From an uncultured Bacilli bacterium (GTDB lineage: Bacteria; Bacillota_I; Bacilli_A; RF39; UBA660): a stretch of DNA of 5,905 bases. Below are positions 1 to 5,905 of the stretch, piece by piece. Position 1 is the stretch's first letter, and every line of letters begins with the position of its first letter. Both the position numbers and the translations under genes were made by a program. The notes beneath the pieces were generated by a model. That model saw nothing but the letters and a program-made list of their open reading frames with translations. It did no database searches and was not told where the DNA came from. Location: assembly GCA_947632415.1 (NCBI GenBank), contig CANRPB010000081.1, positions 1 through 5,905 on the forward strand. Direction: 5' to 3'.

Positions 1-23
1 AAGTCATAGAAAGAAGGTTAAGA

Positions 24-1901
24 ATGAAGAAAAAATTCAAAGCAGAATCAAAAAAACTGTTAGATATGATGATTAACTCTATCTACACCAACAAAGATAT
101 ATTTTTAAGAGAACTAATATCAAATGCTAGTGATGCGATGGATAAACTATATTATAAGTCACTGACAGATAAAAAAATAAACGTTAGTAGAAATGAATTA
201 AGTATAAGAATAGATGTAGATAAAGAGAAAAAAGAAATATCTATAACAGACAATGGTTGTGGAATGGATAATGAAGAATTGGAAAACAATTTAGGAACAA
301 TTGCTCAGAGTGGTTCATTATCATTTAAACAAGAAAATAGTGAGCAAACTGATGTAAACATAATTGGACAGTTTGGTGTTGGTTTTTACTCGGCTTTCAT
401 GGTAAGTGATAAAGTTGAAGTTTTATCAAAACCATATAATAGTAAGCAAGCCTACCTTTGGACATCAACAGGAGAAGATGGATATACTATTGAACCAGCT
501 GATAAGGAAACATATGGAACTAAAATTACTTTAACATTAAAGGAAGATACTGAAGACTATAAATATAGCGAGTATTTGGAAGAATATAAGATAAGATCAA
601 TAATTAAAAAATATTCAGATTATATAACGTATCCAATTATAATGAAAGTAAATAATCGTGTGTTAAAGGAAGGCTCAGACAGTGAATATGTAGATACAGT
701 AGAAGATGAAACATTAAATAGTCAAGTGCCATTATGGAATAAAAATAAAAAGGATATAACCGAAGAGGAATATAATAACTTTTATATTGATAAGTTCTAT
801 GATTATGAAAAGCCATTAAAGGTAATTCATACAAGTGTAGAAGGACAATGTAGTTATAAGTCAATATTGTTTATTCCAAGTCATGCTCCATACGATTTTT
901 ATACTAAAGAGTATGAAAAAGGATTACAACTATATACAAATGGAGTTCTAATAATGGAAAAATGTGGTGATTTATTACCTGATTATTTCAGTTTTATAAG
1001 AGGAATAGTTGATACTGAAGATTTGTCATTAAACATATCAAGGGAAATGCTACAACATGATAAAAATATAAAATTAATTGCCAAAAGCATTGAAAATAAA
1101 ATTAAGAATGAATTAACAAATATGTTAAATAACAACAGAGATGAATATAAAAAATTCTTTAAAATATTTGGTATGCAAATAAAGTTTGGTGTTTATAATA
1201 ATTATGGGATGGATAAAGACAAATTAAAAGATTTGATATTACTATATTCAGCCAATAAAAAAGACTATATAACTTTGAAAGAATATATCGAAAACATGAA
1301 GGATGATCAAAATAATATCTATTACGCAAGTGGAGAAACAATTGAAAAGATAGATAAGTTACCACAAGTTGAACAAGTAAAACAAAAAGAGTACGATATA
1401 TTTTATTTAACAGATTATGTAGATGAATTTGTTATCCAAACCTTAATGGAATATGAGAATAAAAAGTTTATGAATGTATCATCAAATGATTTAAATCTAG
1501 AGACAAAAGAAGAAAAAGAACAAACGGAAAAGAAAAACACCGAGTATAAGGACATATTTAATCTTATGAAAGAAGCACTTGATGGTGTTGAGGAAATCAA
1601 ATTTACAAATCGTTTAAAAAATCATCCTGTATGTTTAACTACCGAGGGTGATATATCAATCGAAATGGAAAAAGTGATTAATGCTATGCCAACTAATGAA
1701 AAAATCAAAGCCAAATTAATACTAGAAATAAATGAAAACCACGAAATAGCGCAGAAAATAAAGAGATTATATGATCAAGATAAGGAAGAGTTAAAAAAAT
1801 ACACCAAAATTCTTTATTCTCAGGCAAGATTAATTGAAGGATTACCAATAGATAATCCAACAGAAATAAGTAATTTAATTTGTGAAATTATATCAAAGTA
1901 G
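24..1901 (+). CDS. htpG: Molecular chaperone HtpG (bacterial Hsp90)
   Basis: Cytoplasmic ATP-dependent Hsp90 chaperone that remodels partly folded client proteins as a homodimer, usually with the DnaK system. At 625 residues it is full length (E. coli HtpG has 624). The GHKL ATPase domain covers about residues 1-210, with ELISNASDA (Glu30 as the likely general base, Asn34 for Mg), DNGCGM (Asp76, adenine contact) and the lid motif GQFGVGF (from Gly115). The middle domain starts near PLWNKNK (residue 236) and has the ATP-contacting arginine in NISREMLQ (Arg340). A charged Glu/Lys linker (about 493-510) leads into the C-terminal dimerisation domain, which ends in the family-like IEGLPIDNP stretch. 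The ATG start has an AGAAGG ribosome site 6 nt upstream, and MKKKFKAESKKLLD matches clostridial HtpG starts. The 23 nt before it could hold the tail of an upstream gene (AAG TCA TAG), but this is too short to call. The gene for a small heat-shock protein follows after 15 nt. No CIRCE or other heat-shock operator is inside the window. Confidence 0.98.
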   Translation: MKKKFKAESKKLLDMMINSIYTNKDIFLRELISNASDAMDKLYYKSLTDKKINVSRNELSIRIDVDKEKKEISITDNGCGMDNEELENNLGTIAQSGSLSFKQENSEQTDVNIIGQFGVGFYSAFMVSDKVEVLSKPYNSKQAYLWTSTGEDGYTIEPADKETYGTKITLTLKEDTEDYKYSEYLEEYKIRSIIKKYSDYITYPIIMKVNNRVLKEGSDSEYVDTVEDETLNSQVPLWNKNKKDITEEEYNNFYIDKFYDYEKPLKVIHTSVEGQCSYKSILFIPSHAPYDFYTKEYEKGLQLYTNGVLIMEKCGDLLPDYFSFIRGIVDTEDLSLNISREMLQHDKNIKLIAKSIENKIKNELTNMLNNNRDEYKKFFKIFGMQIKFGVYNNYGMDKDKLKDLILLYSANKKDYITLKEYIENMKDDQNNIYYASGETIEKIDKLPQVEQVKQKEYDIFYLTDYVDEFVIQTLMEYENKKFMNVSSNDLNLETKEEKEQTEKKNTEYKDIFNLMKEALDGVEEIKFTNRLKNHPVCLTTEGDISIEMEKVINAMPTNEKIKAKLILEINENHEIAQKIKRLYDQDKEELKKYTKILYSQARLIEGLPIDNPTEISNLICEIISK

Positions 1902-1916
1902 AAAGAGGGGATTAAA

Positions 1917-2288
1917 ATGTTTCCAAGTAAATTATTTTTAGATGATTTAGACTTTTTTAAAGAAAAGAACAAAATGAGTTGTGATGTATACGAAAGGGAA
2001 AATAAGATTCATATTGAGATAGATATGCCAGGTTTCAACAAGGAAGATATAAAGATTGAAATGCATAAAGGTAATATCAATATAACTGCTGAAAAAAATA
2101 TTGAAGAAAATGAAGAAAAAAAATATTTATGTAGAGAAAGAACATACTATGGAAAATATCAAAGATCGTTCTATCTAGGAGATGTTGAGGAAGAAAATAT
2201 TGAGGCTTCTTTTGACAATGGTATACTACATATATGTGTGCCTAAAAAGATAGAAGAAGAAAATAAGAAAATGATTGAAATAAAGTAA
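1917..2288 (+). CDS. Small heat-shock protein, Hsp20/alpha-crystallin family
   Basis: ATP-independent holdase that binds unfolding proteins and keeps them refoldable by ATP-driven chaperones. It probably forms cytoplasmic oligomers. The protein has 123 residues, which is short for the family (about 140-160). It has a short aromatic N-terminal arm (about residues 1-20, with FLDDLDFF), an alpha-crystallin domain (about 21-110) with IDMPGFNKEDI and the signature A-S-F-D-N-G-I-L (97-104), then a charged tail ending in IEI (120-122), the I-x-I motif that docks on a neighbouring subunit. A strong GAGGGG ribosome site at 1905-1910 lies 6 nt before the chosen ATG. The internal Met20 is a poorer start because it would remove the whole N-terminal arm. 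The gene lies 15 nt after htpG with no terminator between, so co-transcription is likely. Its stop codon is already part of the downstream terminator hairpin. The family is certain. I give no symbol because names (hsp18, hsp20, ibpA) are not used consistently. Confidence 0.95.
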   Translation: MFPSKLFLDDLDFFKEKNKMSCDVYERENKIHIEIDMPGFNKEDIKIEMHKGNINITAEKNIEENEEKKYLCRERTYYGKYQRSFYLGDVEEENIEASFDNGILHICVPKKIEEENKKMIEIK

Positions 2289-2314
2289 ACAAGAGAATGA
2301 CTCTTGTTTTTTTT
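2287..2314 (+). terminator. Rho-independent terminator of the htpG-hsp20 operon
   Basis: A perfect inverted repeat, AAACAAGAG (2287-2295) and CTCTTGTTT (2301-2309), encloses a 5-nt loop (AATGA). The T-run continues to 2314, giving eight T in a row from 2307. This is a standard intrinsic terminator for + strand transcripts. The left arm starts inside the TAA stop of the small heat-shock gene. On the - strand the same hairpin is followed only by an interrupted T-rich stretch, so it would be a weaker back-up terminator for the PBP transcript. Confidence 0.9.
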
Positions 2315-2320
2315 GCACAT

Positions 2321-2348
2321 AAAAATCAGAAATTAATTTTCTGATTTT
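2321..2348 (-). terminator. Rho-independent terminator of the recU-pbp operon, overlapping the PBP stop codon
   Basis: An 11-bp inverted repeat pairs 2322-2332 with 2338-2348 around a 5-nt loop. Read on the - strand, the left arm AAAATCAGAAA encodes part of the last codons of the PBP (Lys-Ser-Glu-Asn), the TAA stop lies in the loop, and the right arm ends in five T (2325-2321). The GC content of the stem is low (three G-C pairs) and the T-run is partly within the stem, so efficiency is uncertain. Its position exactly at the end of the gene supports a terminator role. Confidence 0.7.
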
Positions 2349-5149
2349 ATAACAACTGTTCTAGTTAAGGTCTTACTAAAATCATTGTATTTAATATCGT
2401 ATGTAATTTTATAAGTACCTTCCCCTTTTATTTCTGTAACAATTAAACTATCTTTAGTGATTGTTTTTTTTATAGTGGCTTTATTAGTAACATCAGTAGT
2501 TCCTTCTAAAACTTTAACTCCTTCATCAGTATAGCTAGATGCCTCAACTGATGCTTTACCATTTAAGGAAGCAGTTATGTCGTCTTTAACAACATTACTA
2601 ATATCTACTTTTACTTCAACTCCTTCACTGGCTAGGGCGCCATAACTAGAATAGCTTGCTTTTACTAAATAAGTTGCTGTATTACCAACATTCTTTGGTA
2701 TTTCCACATTTATATTGGTATTTTCTGTTGTGTGTAATAATGAAAAACTACCATCGCTATTTTTCAAATAAACTTGATAAACTAAATTGCCTAAAATACT
2801 TTGATTAGTACCTAAGATACTATTAGTACAAGCACTAACATTACGACAAGTTGAAGCATATAAAGAGTTAAGATGTTCAATACTCAATGAGTTAGCAGCT
2901 ACTCCATCCCATTGTAAAGTAATCTTTTTATTATCTACATTTGCTGTTAAATTAGAAACATTACTTAAAGGAGAAAATCTTGAAGAAACAGCGGTAGGTT
3001 CAGTTCCAGCCTTAAATAGTTCTGTAACTTTCATGCTGTCAGGGGTATAAGCACTAGGTAGTAATCCATTACCAGGTGAATCTTTTTCAACTGTAACACT
3101 TACAACACTACTAGGTCTAGTAAATGTTTTTGTACCAGTAAATACACCTTTAATAAGTTGTTTATATAAGGCAGTATTACCACTACCATGGTTGTAATAA
3201 CCGCTACTAAGACTCTTCTCTAAGTCGTCGTAACCATACCAAACGGCTGTTGCATAATCTCTACATATACCTGCTACCCACAAATCATTAACGGCATTGC
3301 TAGGTAAATGATATTTCTGCATTGTTTCTGTTGAATAATTGGAAGTACCAGTTTTACTACCATAAGTTATACCATTAACACTAGAGGCATTAGTTGCCCA
3401 TCCTGAAGTAGTAACTAACATATCAGCAACCATATATGCAGTTGCATCACTCATTACTTTGGTAGTTACTGGTTTATACTCATAAACTTCATCAGTGTTT
3501 CTATAAACAATTTTAGTAAAGGTATAAGGTTTAGTATAATAGCCTCCATTAGCAAAGGCTGAATAAGCTGCTGCAACAGTTAGTGGAGATTCACCAGTAT
3601 ATGCGCCAATAGCATGGGCTTCATGGATAAATCCACCATCATTTTCTGGACTAAGACCTAACTTTGTAACAAAATCAATTATATTAGCGTTATTATTTTC
3701 TTGAAAGGCTTTTAGTGCTGGAATATTTCTAGAGATTCTTAAGGCTTCTCGCATTGTAATTAATCCTTTATAACCGTTATCCCAGTTGTTAATAGTACCA
3801 CCATTGGAATATGAATATGGTTCATCATAGTATAAATGATATGTAGATGCATCATTATACTCAATTAAAGGTCCATAGTCGTATAAAGGTTTAGCTGTAG
3901 ATCCAATATGTTTTTTAATCATTGTTGCATAATTATATGGAAGTTGACCTTCACGATTACGACCGGCACCAACGGCTACAACCGCACCATTATTATTGTC
4001 AATAACAGCAATACCTGCTTGAACAACATCATTTTCCCATTTAAAGTTAGTACCATTCATTAAATTGGTAACATACTCTTGTTTGTCATCGTCCATCGTT
4101 GTATAAATAAGCATAGATGTAGAATAAGGATCTAGTCCTGTTTTTTCTCTAACATCTAAGATAACAGTATTGATAAAGTCCATATAACGGGAATCAAATT
4201 CATCACCATTATTTGAAGCAGTATTCTTGTTAAGTAATTTTGACACTGTTAGTTGTGATGCTATGTCCCTTTCTTCTTCAGAGATATATCCGTGTCTAAC
4301 CATTAAATTCAAAACTGTTTGTCTACGTTCCTCTGTATTTTCAGGATTAACAGTTGGATCATAAGAACCAGGGGCTTGGAAAATACCAGCAATCATAGCT
4401 GCTTCTGCTAAGTTAATGTCACTAACAGATTTGCCAAAATAATTTTGACATGCTTGTTCAACACCATAGGCTCCCCCACCCATGTAATAAGAATTTACAT
4501 AAAATTCTAGAATTTGTTTTTTTGTATATGTCTTTTCAATCTTAAAAATAGATAGATAGATATCAGTAAACTTTCTTTTAATTCCTTCAAAGCCACTTGA
4601 TACATCAGAAGTATAAGCATTTTTTGAAACTTGCATAGTAATAGTAGAGGCTCCTCCTCCGCCACCTCCAAATACTTGTGACAATGAAGCCTTTAAAAAT
4701 CTGGCAGCGTTAAATCCATTGTGCTGAAAGAAGGCTGAATCTTCAGTTGCTACAATCGCATCAATTAAAACCTGTGGTAAATCGTCATAAGTAACTTTTT
4801 CTCTTTTTTCTGTACCTATTTTGGCAATTTCTTTACCACTACCACTATAAACAATCGAAGATTCTTGTGTAAATAAGTTTTGTGGATCAAACTCAGGTGC
4901 CTCACTTACAATCAATGAGAAGAAAAGTCCAACTACTACTCCAACAAGAATTATAAAAACTAGGACTGTAATAAGAATAATTTTTACGATTAGTAATTTT
5001 TTTGATTTTTTTCTTTTAGCACCTTTTTTTTCACTTGAATTAATAGTTTTTTTATTTTCAACATTGTTGTTCTTTTTATTACTATCAATTTTTTTTACAT
5101 TAGAACTTTTTTTTCCGTTACTAGTATTTTTCTTTTTACTATCTTTCAT
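2333..5149 (-). CDS. Class A penicillin-binding protein (bifunctional transglycosylase/transpeptidase, PBP1A-type)
   Basis: Membrane-anchored enzyme that polymerises lipid II into glycan strands and cross-links the stem peptides. It has 938 residues. A Lys/Asn-rich cytoplasmic tail (1-51) precedes one membrane segment (about 52-81). The GT51 glycosyltransferase domain (about 95-290) shows motif 1 with Glu136 in ATEDSAFFQHNGF, motif 2 GASTITMQ (166-173), motif 3 RKFTD (192-196), motif 4 KKQILEFYVN (210-219) and the AAMIAGIFQAP region. The penicillin-binding domain has SxxK at Ser417-Lys420, SRN at 473-475 and KTGT at 599-602, so it should be active and beta-lactam sensitive. After about residue 725 come an FN3-like domain (about 727-850) and an Ig-like domain (about 858-938, resembling DUF5011-type surface modules). 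Oddities are Asp196 where motif 3 usually has Glu, a Gly6 run (161-166) next to motif 2, and an insert with Cys768 and Cys774 in the FN3-like domain. AGGAGG lies 5 nt before the ATG and overlaps the recU stop, implying translational coupling. It would be called ponA/pbp1A-like by context; orthology to a particular ponA or pbp2 is not settled. Confidence 0.95.
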   Translation of the reverse strand: MKDSKKKNTSNGKKSSNVKKIDSNKKNNNVENKKTINSSEKKGAKRKKSKKLLIVKIILITVLVFIILVGVVVGLFFSLIVSEAPEFDPQNLFTQESSIVYSGSGKEIAKIGTEKREKVTYDDLPQVLIDAIVATEDSAFFQHNGFNAARFLKASLSQVFGGGGGGASTITMQVSKNAYTSDVSSGFEGIKRKFTDIYLSIFKIEKTYTKKQILEFYVNSYYMGGGAYGVEQACQNYFGKSVSDINLAEAAMIAGIFQAPGSYDPTVNPENTEERRQTVLNLMVRHGYISEEERDIASQLTVSKLLNKNTASNNGDEFDSRYMDFINTVILDVREKTGLDPYSTSMLIYTTMDDDKQEYVTNLMNGTNFKWENDVVQAGIAVIDNNNGAVVAVGAGRNREGQLPYNYATMIKKHIGSTAKPLYDYGPLIEYNDASTYHLYYDEPYSYSNGGTINNWDNGYKGLITMREALRISRNIPALKAFQENNNANIIDFVTKLGLSPENDGGFIHEAHAIGAYTGESPLTVAAAYSAFANGGYYTKPYTFTKIVYRNTDEVYEYKPVTTKVMSDATAYMVADMLVTTSGWATNASSVNGITYGSKTGTSNYSTETMQKYHLPSNAVNDLWVAGICRDYATAVWYGYDDLEKSLSSGYYNHGSGNTALYKQLIKGVFTGTKTFTRPSSVVSVTVEKDSPGNGLLPSAYTPDSMKVTELFKAGTEPTAVSSRFSPLSNVSNLTANVDNKKITLQWDGVAANSLSIEHLNSLYASTCRNVSACTNSILGTNQSILGNLVYQVYLKNSDGSFSLLHTTENTNINVEIPKNVGNTATYLVKASYSSYGALASEGVEVKVDISNVVKDDITASLNGKASVEASSYTDEGVKVLEGTTDVTNKATIKKTITKDSLIVTEIKGEGTYKITYDIKYNDFSKTLTRTVVIKSEN

Positions 5150-5154
5150 AACAA

Positions 5155-5161
5155 CCTCCTA
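5155..5161 (-). promoter_or_regulatory. PBP ribosome binding site overlapping the recU stop codon
   Basis: On the - strand the sequence TAGGAGG holds both the TAG stop of recU (5161-5159) and a consensus AGGAGG Shine-Dalgarno (5160-5155), with TTGTT before the PBP ATG at 5149. Ribosomes ending recU therefore finish on the site used to start the PBP, which suggests coupled or re-initiated translation. The overlap is seen directly; the coupling is inferred. Confidence 0.85.
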
Positions 5162-5719
5162 AAAAAATAACTTATCAATAACAGCAATGTAATCGACTCT
5201 TGGATTATACTTATCTAAAATTAAATGTCCCTTTTCCTTAAAAAAACTATAAGGAATGGACTTCCGACTATTATTATCAAGAAAAAAAAGTAAATCAGTA
5301 ACATTCAAATAATAAGTCTCATTAAAGCATATGAATCTAACTATAATAAATGCAATTCCACCATGAAGAAAAACTTTTTTCAAATGTGTAATCTGATGTT
5401 CATGAATATTAGAAAGAGGAAAACTAGTCTTAGAGCGAGTTTCCTTAGCTTCAAAATCAACATATCTTCCTTTATATATTCCGTTATAATCTGTAGTGGA
5501 TGGTATTTTGAATCGAGCCTCTCTAATAACTGCATCATTTCTACTTTTATAGTCAACTTTATTAATTGTAATAGGGGTAGGTTTTTTGTAAATGACTGCT
5601 ATATCATGAATAAGATAATAATTATTAGTTTCATTCAAATCATTTTCTAAAGTCATCCCTCTGTTACCATAATTAATGTCTTTTTTCTGAGCTTTATTAA
5701 TGCCTGCTGGATAATGCAT
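5159..5719 (-). CDS. recU: Holliday junction resolvase RecU
   Basis: Homodimeric Mg-dependent endonuclease that cuts four-way DNA junctions during recombination and repair and takes part in chromosome segregation. In Firmicutes it does the job of RuvC. The protein has 186 residues (B. subtilis RecU has about 206) and follows the family closely: YGNRGMTLENDLNETN (17-32), AVIYKKPTP (41-49), STTDYNGIYKGRY with catalytic-type Asp77, then DFEAKET with Glu90 and Lys92 completing the nuclease-fold D...ExK site, TSFPLSNIHEHQ, and the C-terminal PRVDYIAVIDKLFF. It lacks the longer N-terminal lead and the short tail of the Bacillus protein, so it is slightly compact but has all core motifs. The ATG at 5719 is supported by MHYPAG matching the usual family start and by GGTGA (5728-5724) 4 nt upstream. 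The PBP gene begins 9 nt after its stop, the usual recU-pbp operon. A near-consensus promoter lies just upstream. Confidence 0.97.
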   Translation of the reverse strand: MHYPAGINKAQKKDINYGNRGMTLENDLNETNNYYLIHDIAVIYKKPTPITINKVDYKSRNDAVIREARFKIPSTTDYNGIYKGRYVDFEAKETRSKTSFPLSNIHEHQITHLKKVFLHGGIAFIIVRFICFNETYYLNVTDLLFFLDNNSRKSIPYSFFKEKGHLILDKYNPRVDYIAVIDKLFF

Positions 5720-5734
5720 AATCTCACCATAATA

Positions 5735-5763
5735 ATTATACTATTATCATTACTATTTTTCAA
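5735..5763 (-). promoter_or_regulatory. Sigma-A-type promoter for recU-pbp
   Basis: On the - strand a -35 box TTGAAA (5763-5758, five of six consensus bases) is separated by exactly 17 nt from a perfect -10 box TATAAT (5740-5735). Transcription should start 6-8 nt further on, near 5730-5727, leaving only about 8-11 nt of leader before the recU ATG. The ribosome site GGTGA (5728-5724) would lie at the very 5' end of the mRNA. The boxes are seen directly; use in the cell is inferred. Confidence 0.8.
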
Positions 5764-5865
5764 GATTAAATATTGTGTATGCTAGAATTTTAGTTGTATC
5801 AAATATTGACATAGTTTAAATAAAAATACGCTCTGTATTAGATTGTGAGGGATAAGGGTATTCCA

Positions 5866-5881
5866 ATATTTTTAAAAATAT
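5866..5881. repeat. Perfect 16-bp AT palindrome
   Basis: ATATTTTT is followed directly by AAAAATAT with no loop and no mismatch. Without a loop it is a poor RNA hairpin and would fit better as a dyad for a DNA-binding protein, or simply chance in very AT-rich DNA. It lies between the weak rightward -35 (5861-5866) and -10 (5884-5889) candidates. Confidence 0.4.
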
Positions 5882-5905
5882 GCTATATTATAGATGCTAA
5901 AGATA

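Larger units (their letters stand above)
5720..5905. other. Gene-free region upstream of recU, probably a divergent promoter region
   Basis: I see no credible coding sequence here. Besides the recU promoter, the stretch holds a perfect consensus -35 hexamer TTGACA on the + strand (5806-5811) without a convincing -10 box at 16-18 nt, a small hairpin with GGGATA (5849-5854) pairing to TATTCC (5859-5864, one G-T pair), an AT palindrome, and a weak + strand promoter-like pair TTCCAA (5861-5866), 17 nt, TATATT (5884-5889). These suggest a rightward transcription unit beyond the edge. In many Firmicutes the genes divergent from recU-pbp are ypsA/gpsB and rnpB, but nothing visible here proves that. 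Confidence 0.5.

Noticed and set aside
1..9. AAG TCA TAG as the tail of an upstream gene
   Set aside because: Two sense codons and a stop are far too little to distinguish from chance; mentioned only as a possibility under htpG.
637..1600. Three short - strand open frames inside htpG (637-864, 1159-1365, 1415-1600)
   Set aside because: All are antisense shadows of htpG, which is unmistakable over its whole length. Their products are low-complexity Tyr/Leu/Phe/Ser-rich and lack family features.
5000..5149. Lys/Asn/Ser-rich N-terminus of the PBP as a possible wrong start
   Set aside because: Positively charged cytoplasmic tails before the membrane anchor are usual in Firmicute class A PBPs, and the ATG at 5149 has a consensus ribosome site at good spacing.
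5363..5650. 95-codon open frame on the + strand inside recU
   Set aside because: It lies fully antisense to the well-supported recU gene, its composition (Phe/Ile/Ser/Asn/Lys) is what the complement of AT-rich coding DNA gives, and it has no recognisable motif.
24..5719. Use of TGA as tryptophan (translation table 4), considered because the DNA is so AT-rich
   Set aside because: The tryptophan codons I checked in HtpG and the PBP are all TGG, no gene contains in-frame TGA, and all four genes end cleanly at family-typical lengths under table 11.
5797..5802. Second - strand promoter for recU (TTGATA, 17 nt, TACACA)
   Set aside because: The -10 box matches only three of six positions, and a much better promoter lies between it and the gene.
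5806..5840. Rightward promoter starting from the consensus TTGACA
   Set aside because: No hexamer resembling TATAAT occurs at 16-18 nt; TACGCT at 15 nt and TGTATT at 22 nt are poor in sequence or spacing.
5849..5873. Hairpin GGGATA/TATTCC followed by T-rich DNA as a terminator
   Set aside because: The stem is only 6 bp with a G-T pair, two A separate it from the T-rich part, and no gene is seen ending there.

Overview
The window comes from a low-GC, wall-bearing Firmicute. The DNA is strongly AT-rich. The genes have AGGAGG-type ribosome binding sites, and the window encodes RecU, which is essentially confined to Firmicutes and Mollicutes, beside a class A penicillin-binding protein (PBP). 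The PBP argues against a wall-less mollicute. Every tryptophan I checked is TGG, no gene uses TGA as stop (two TAG, two TAA), and no reading frame needs TGA read through, so translation table 11 fits. An uncultured gut-type member of Bacilli, Erysipelotrichia or Clostridia is the best guess. This is inference only.

Layout. On the + strand, htpG (Hsp90 chaperone, 24-1901) is followed after 15 nt by a small heat-shock protein gene (1917-2288), forming an apparent chaperone operon whose promoter lies left of the window. On the - strand, recU (Holliday junction resolvase, 5719-5159) is followed after 9 nt by a class A PBP gene (5149-2333). This is the conserved recU-pbp pair of Firmicutes. The two operons converge on a 44-nt gap containing two adjacent hairpins, one ending each transcript. 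A strong sigma-A-type promoter (TTGAAA, 17 nt, TATAAT) precedes recU. The last ~186 nt (5720-5905) hold no gene and probably carry upstream elements of a divergent gene beyond the right edge.

How the genes work. HtpG (ATP-dependent) and Hsp20 (ATP-independent holdase) handle unfolding proteins in the cytoplasm. RecU resolves recombination and replication intermediates. The PBP polymerises and cross-links peptidoglycan outside the membrane, and carries two extra beta-sandwich modules at its C-terminus. Coupling RecU to a PBP is an old, widespread arrangement that joins chromosome processing with wall growth.

I see no mobile element, CRISPR array, tRNA, rRNA or recognisable novel system. The region is mostly ordinary housekeeping DNA. 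The points most worth a second look are details of the PBP (motif 3 Glu-to-Asp, Gly6 run, a cysteine-bearing insert in the FN3-like domain), the very short predicted recU leader, and the compact convergent terminators.
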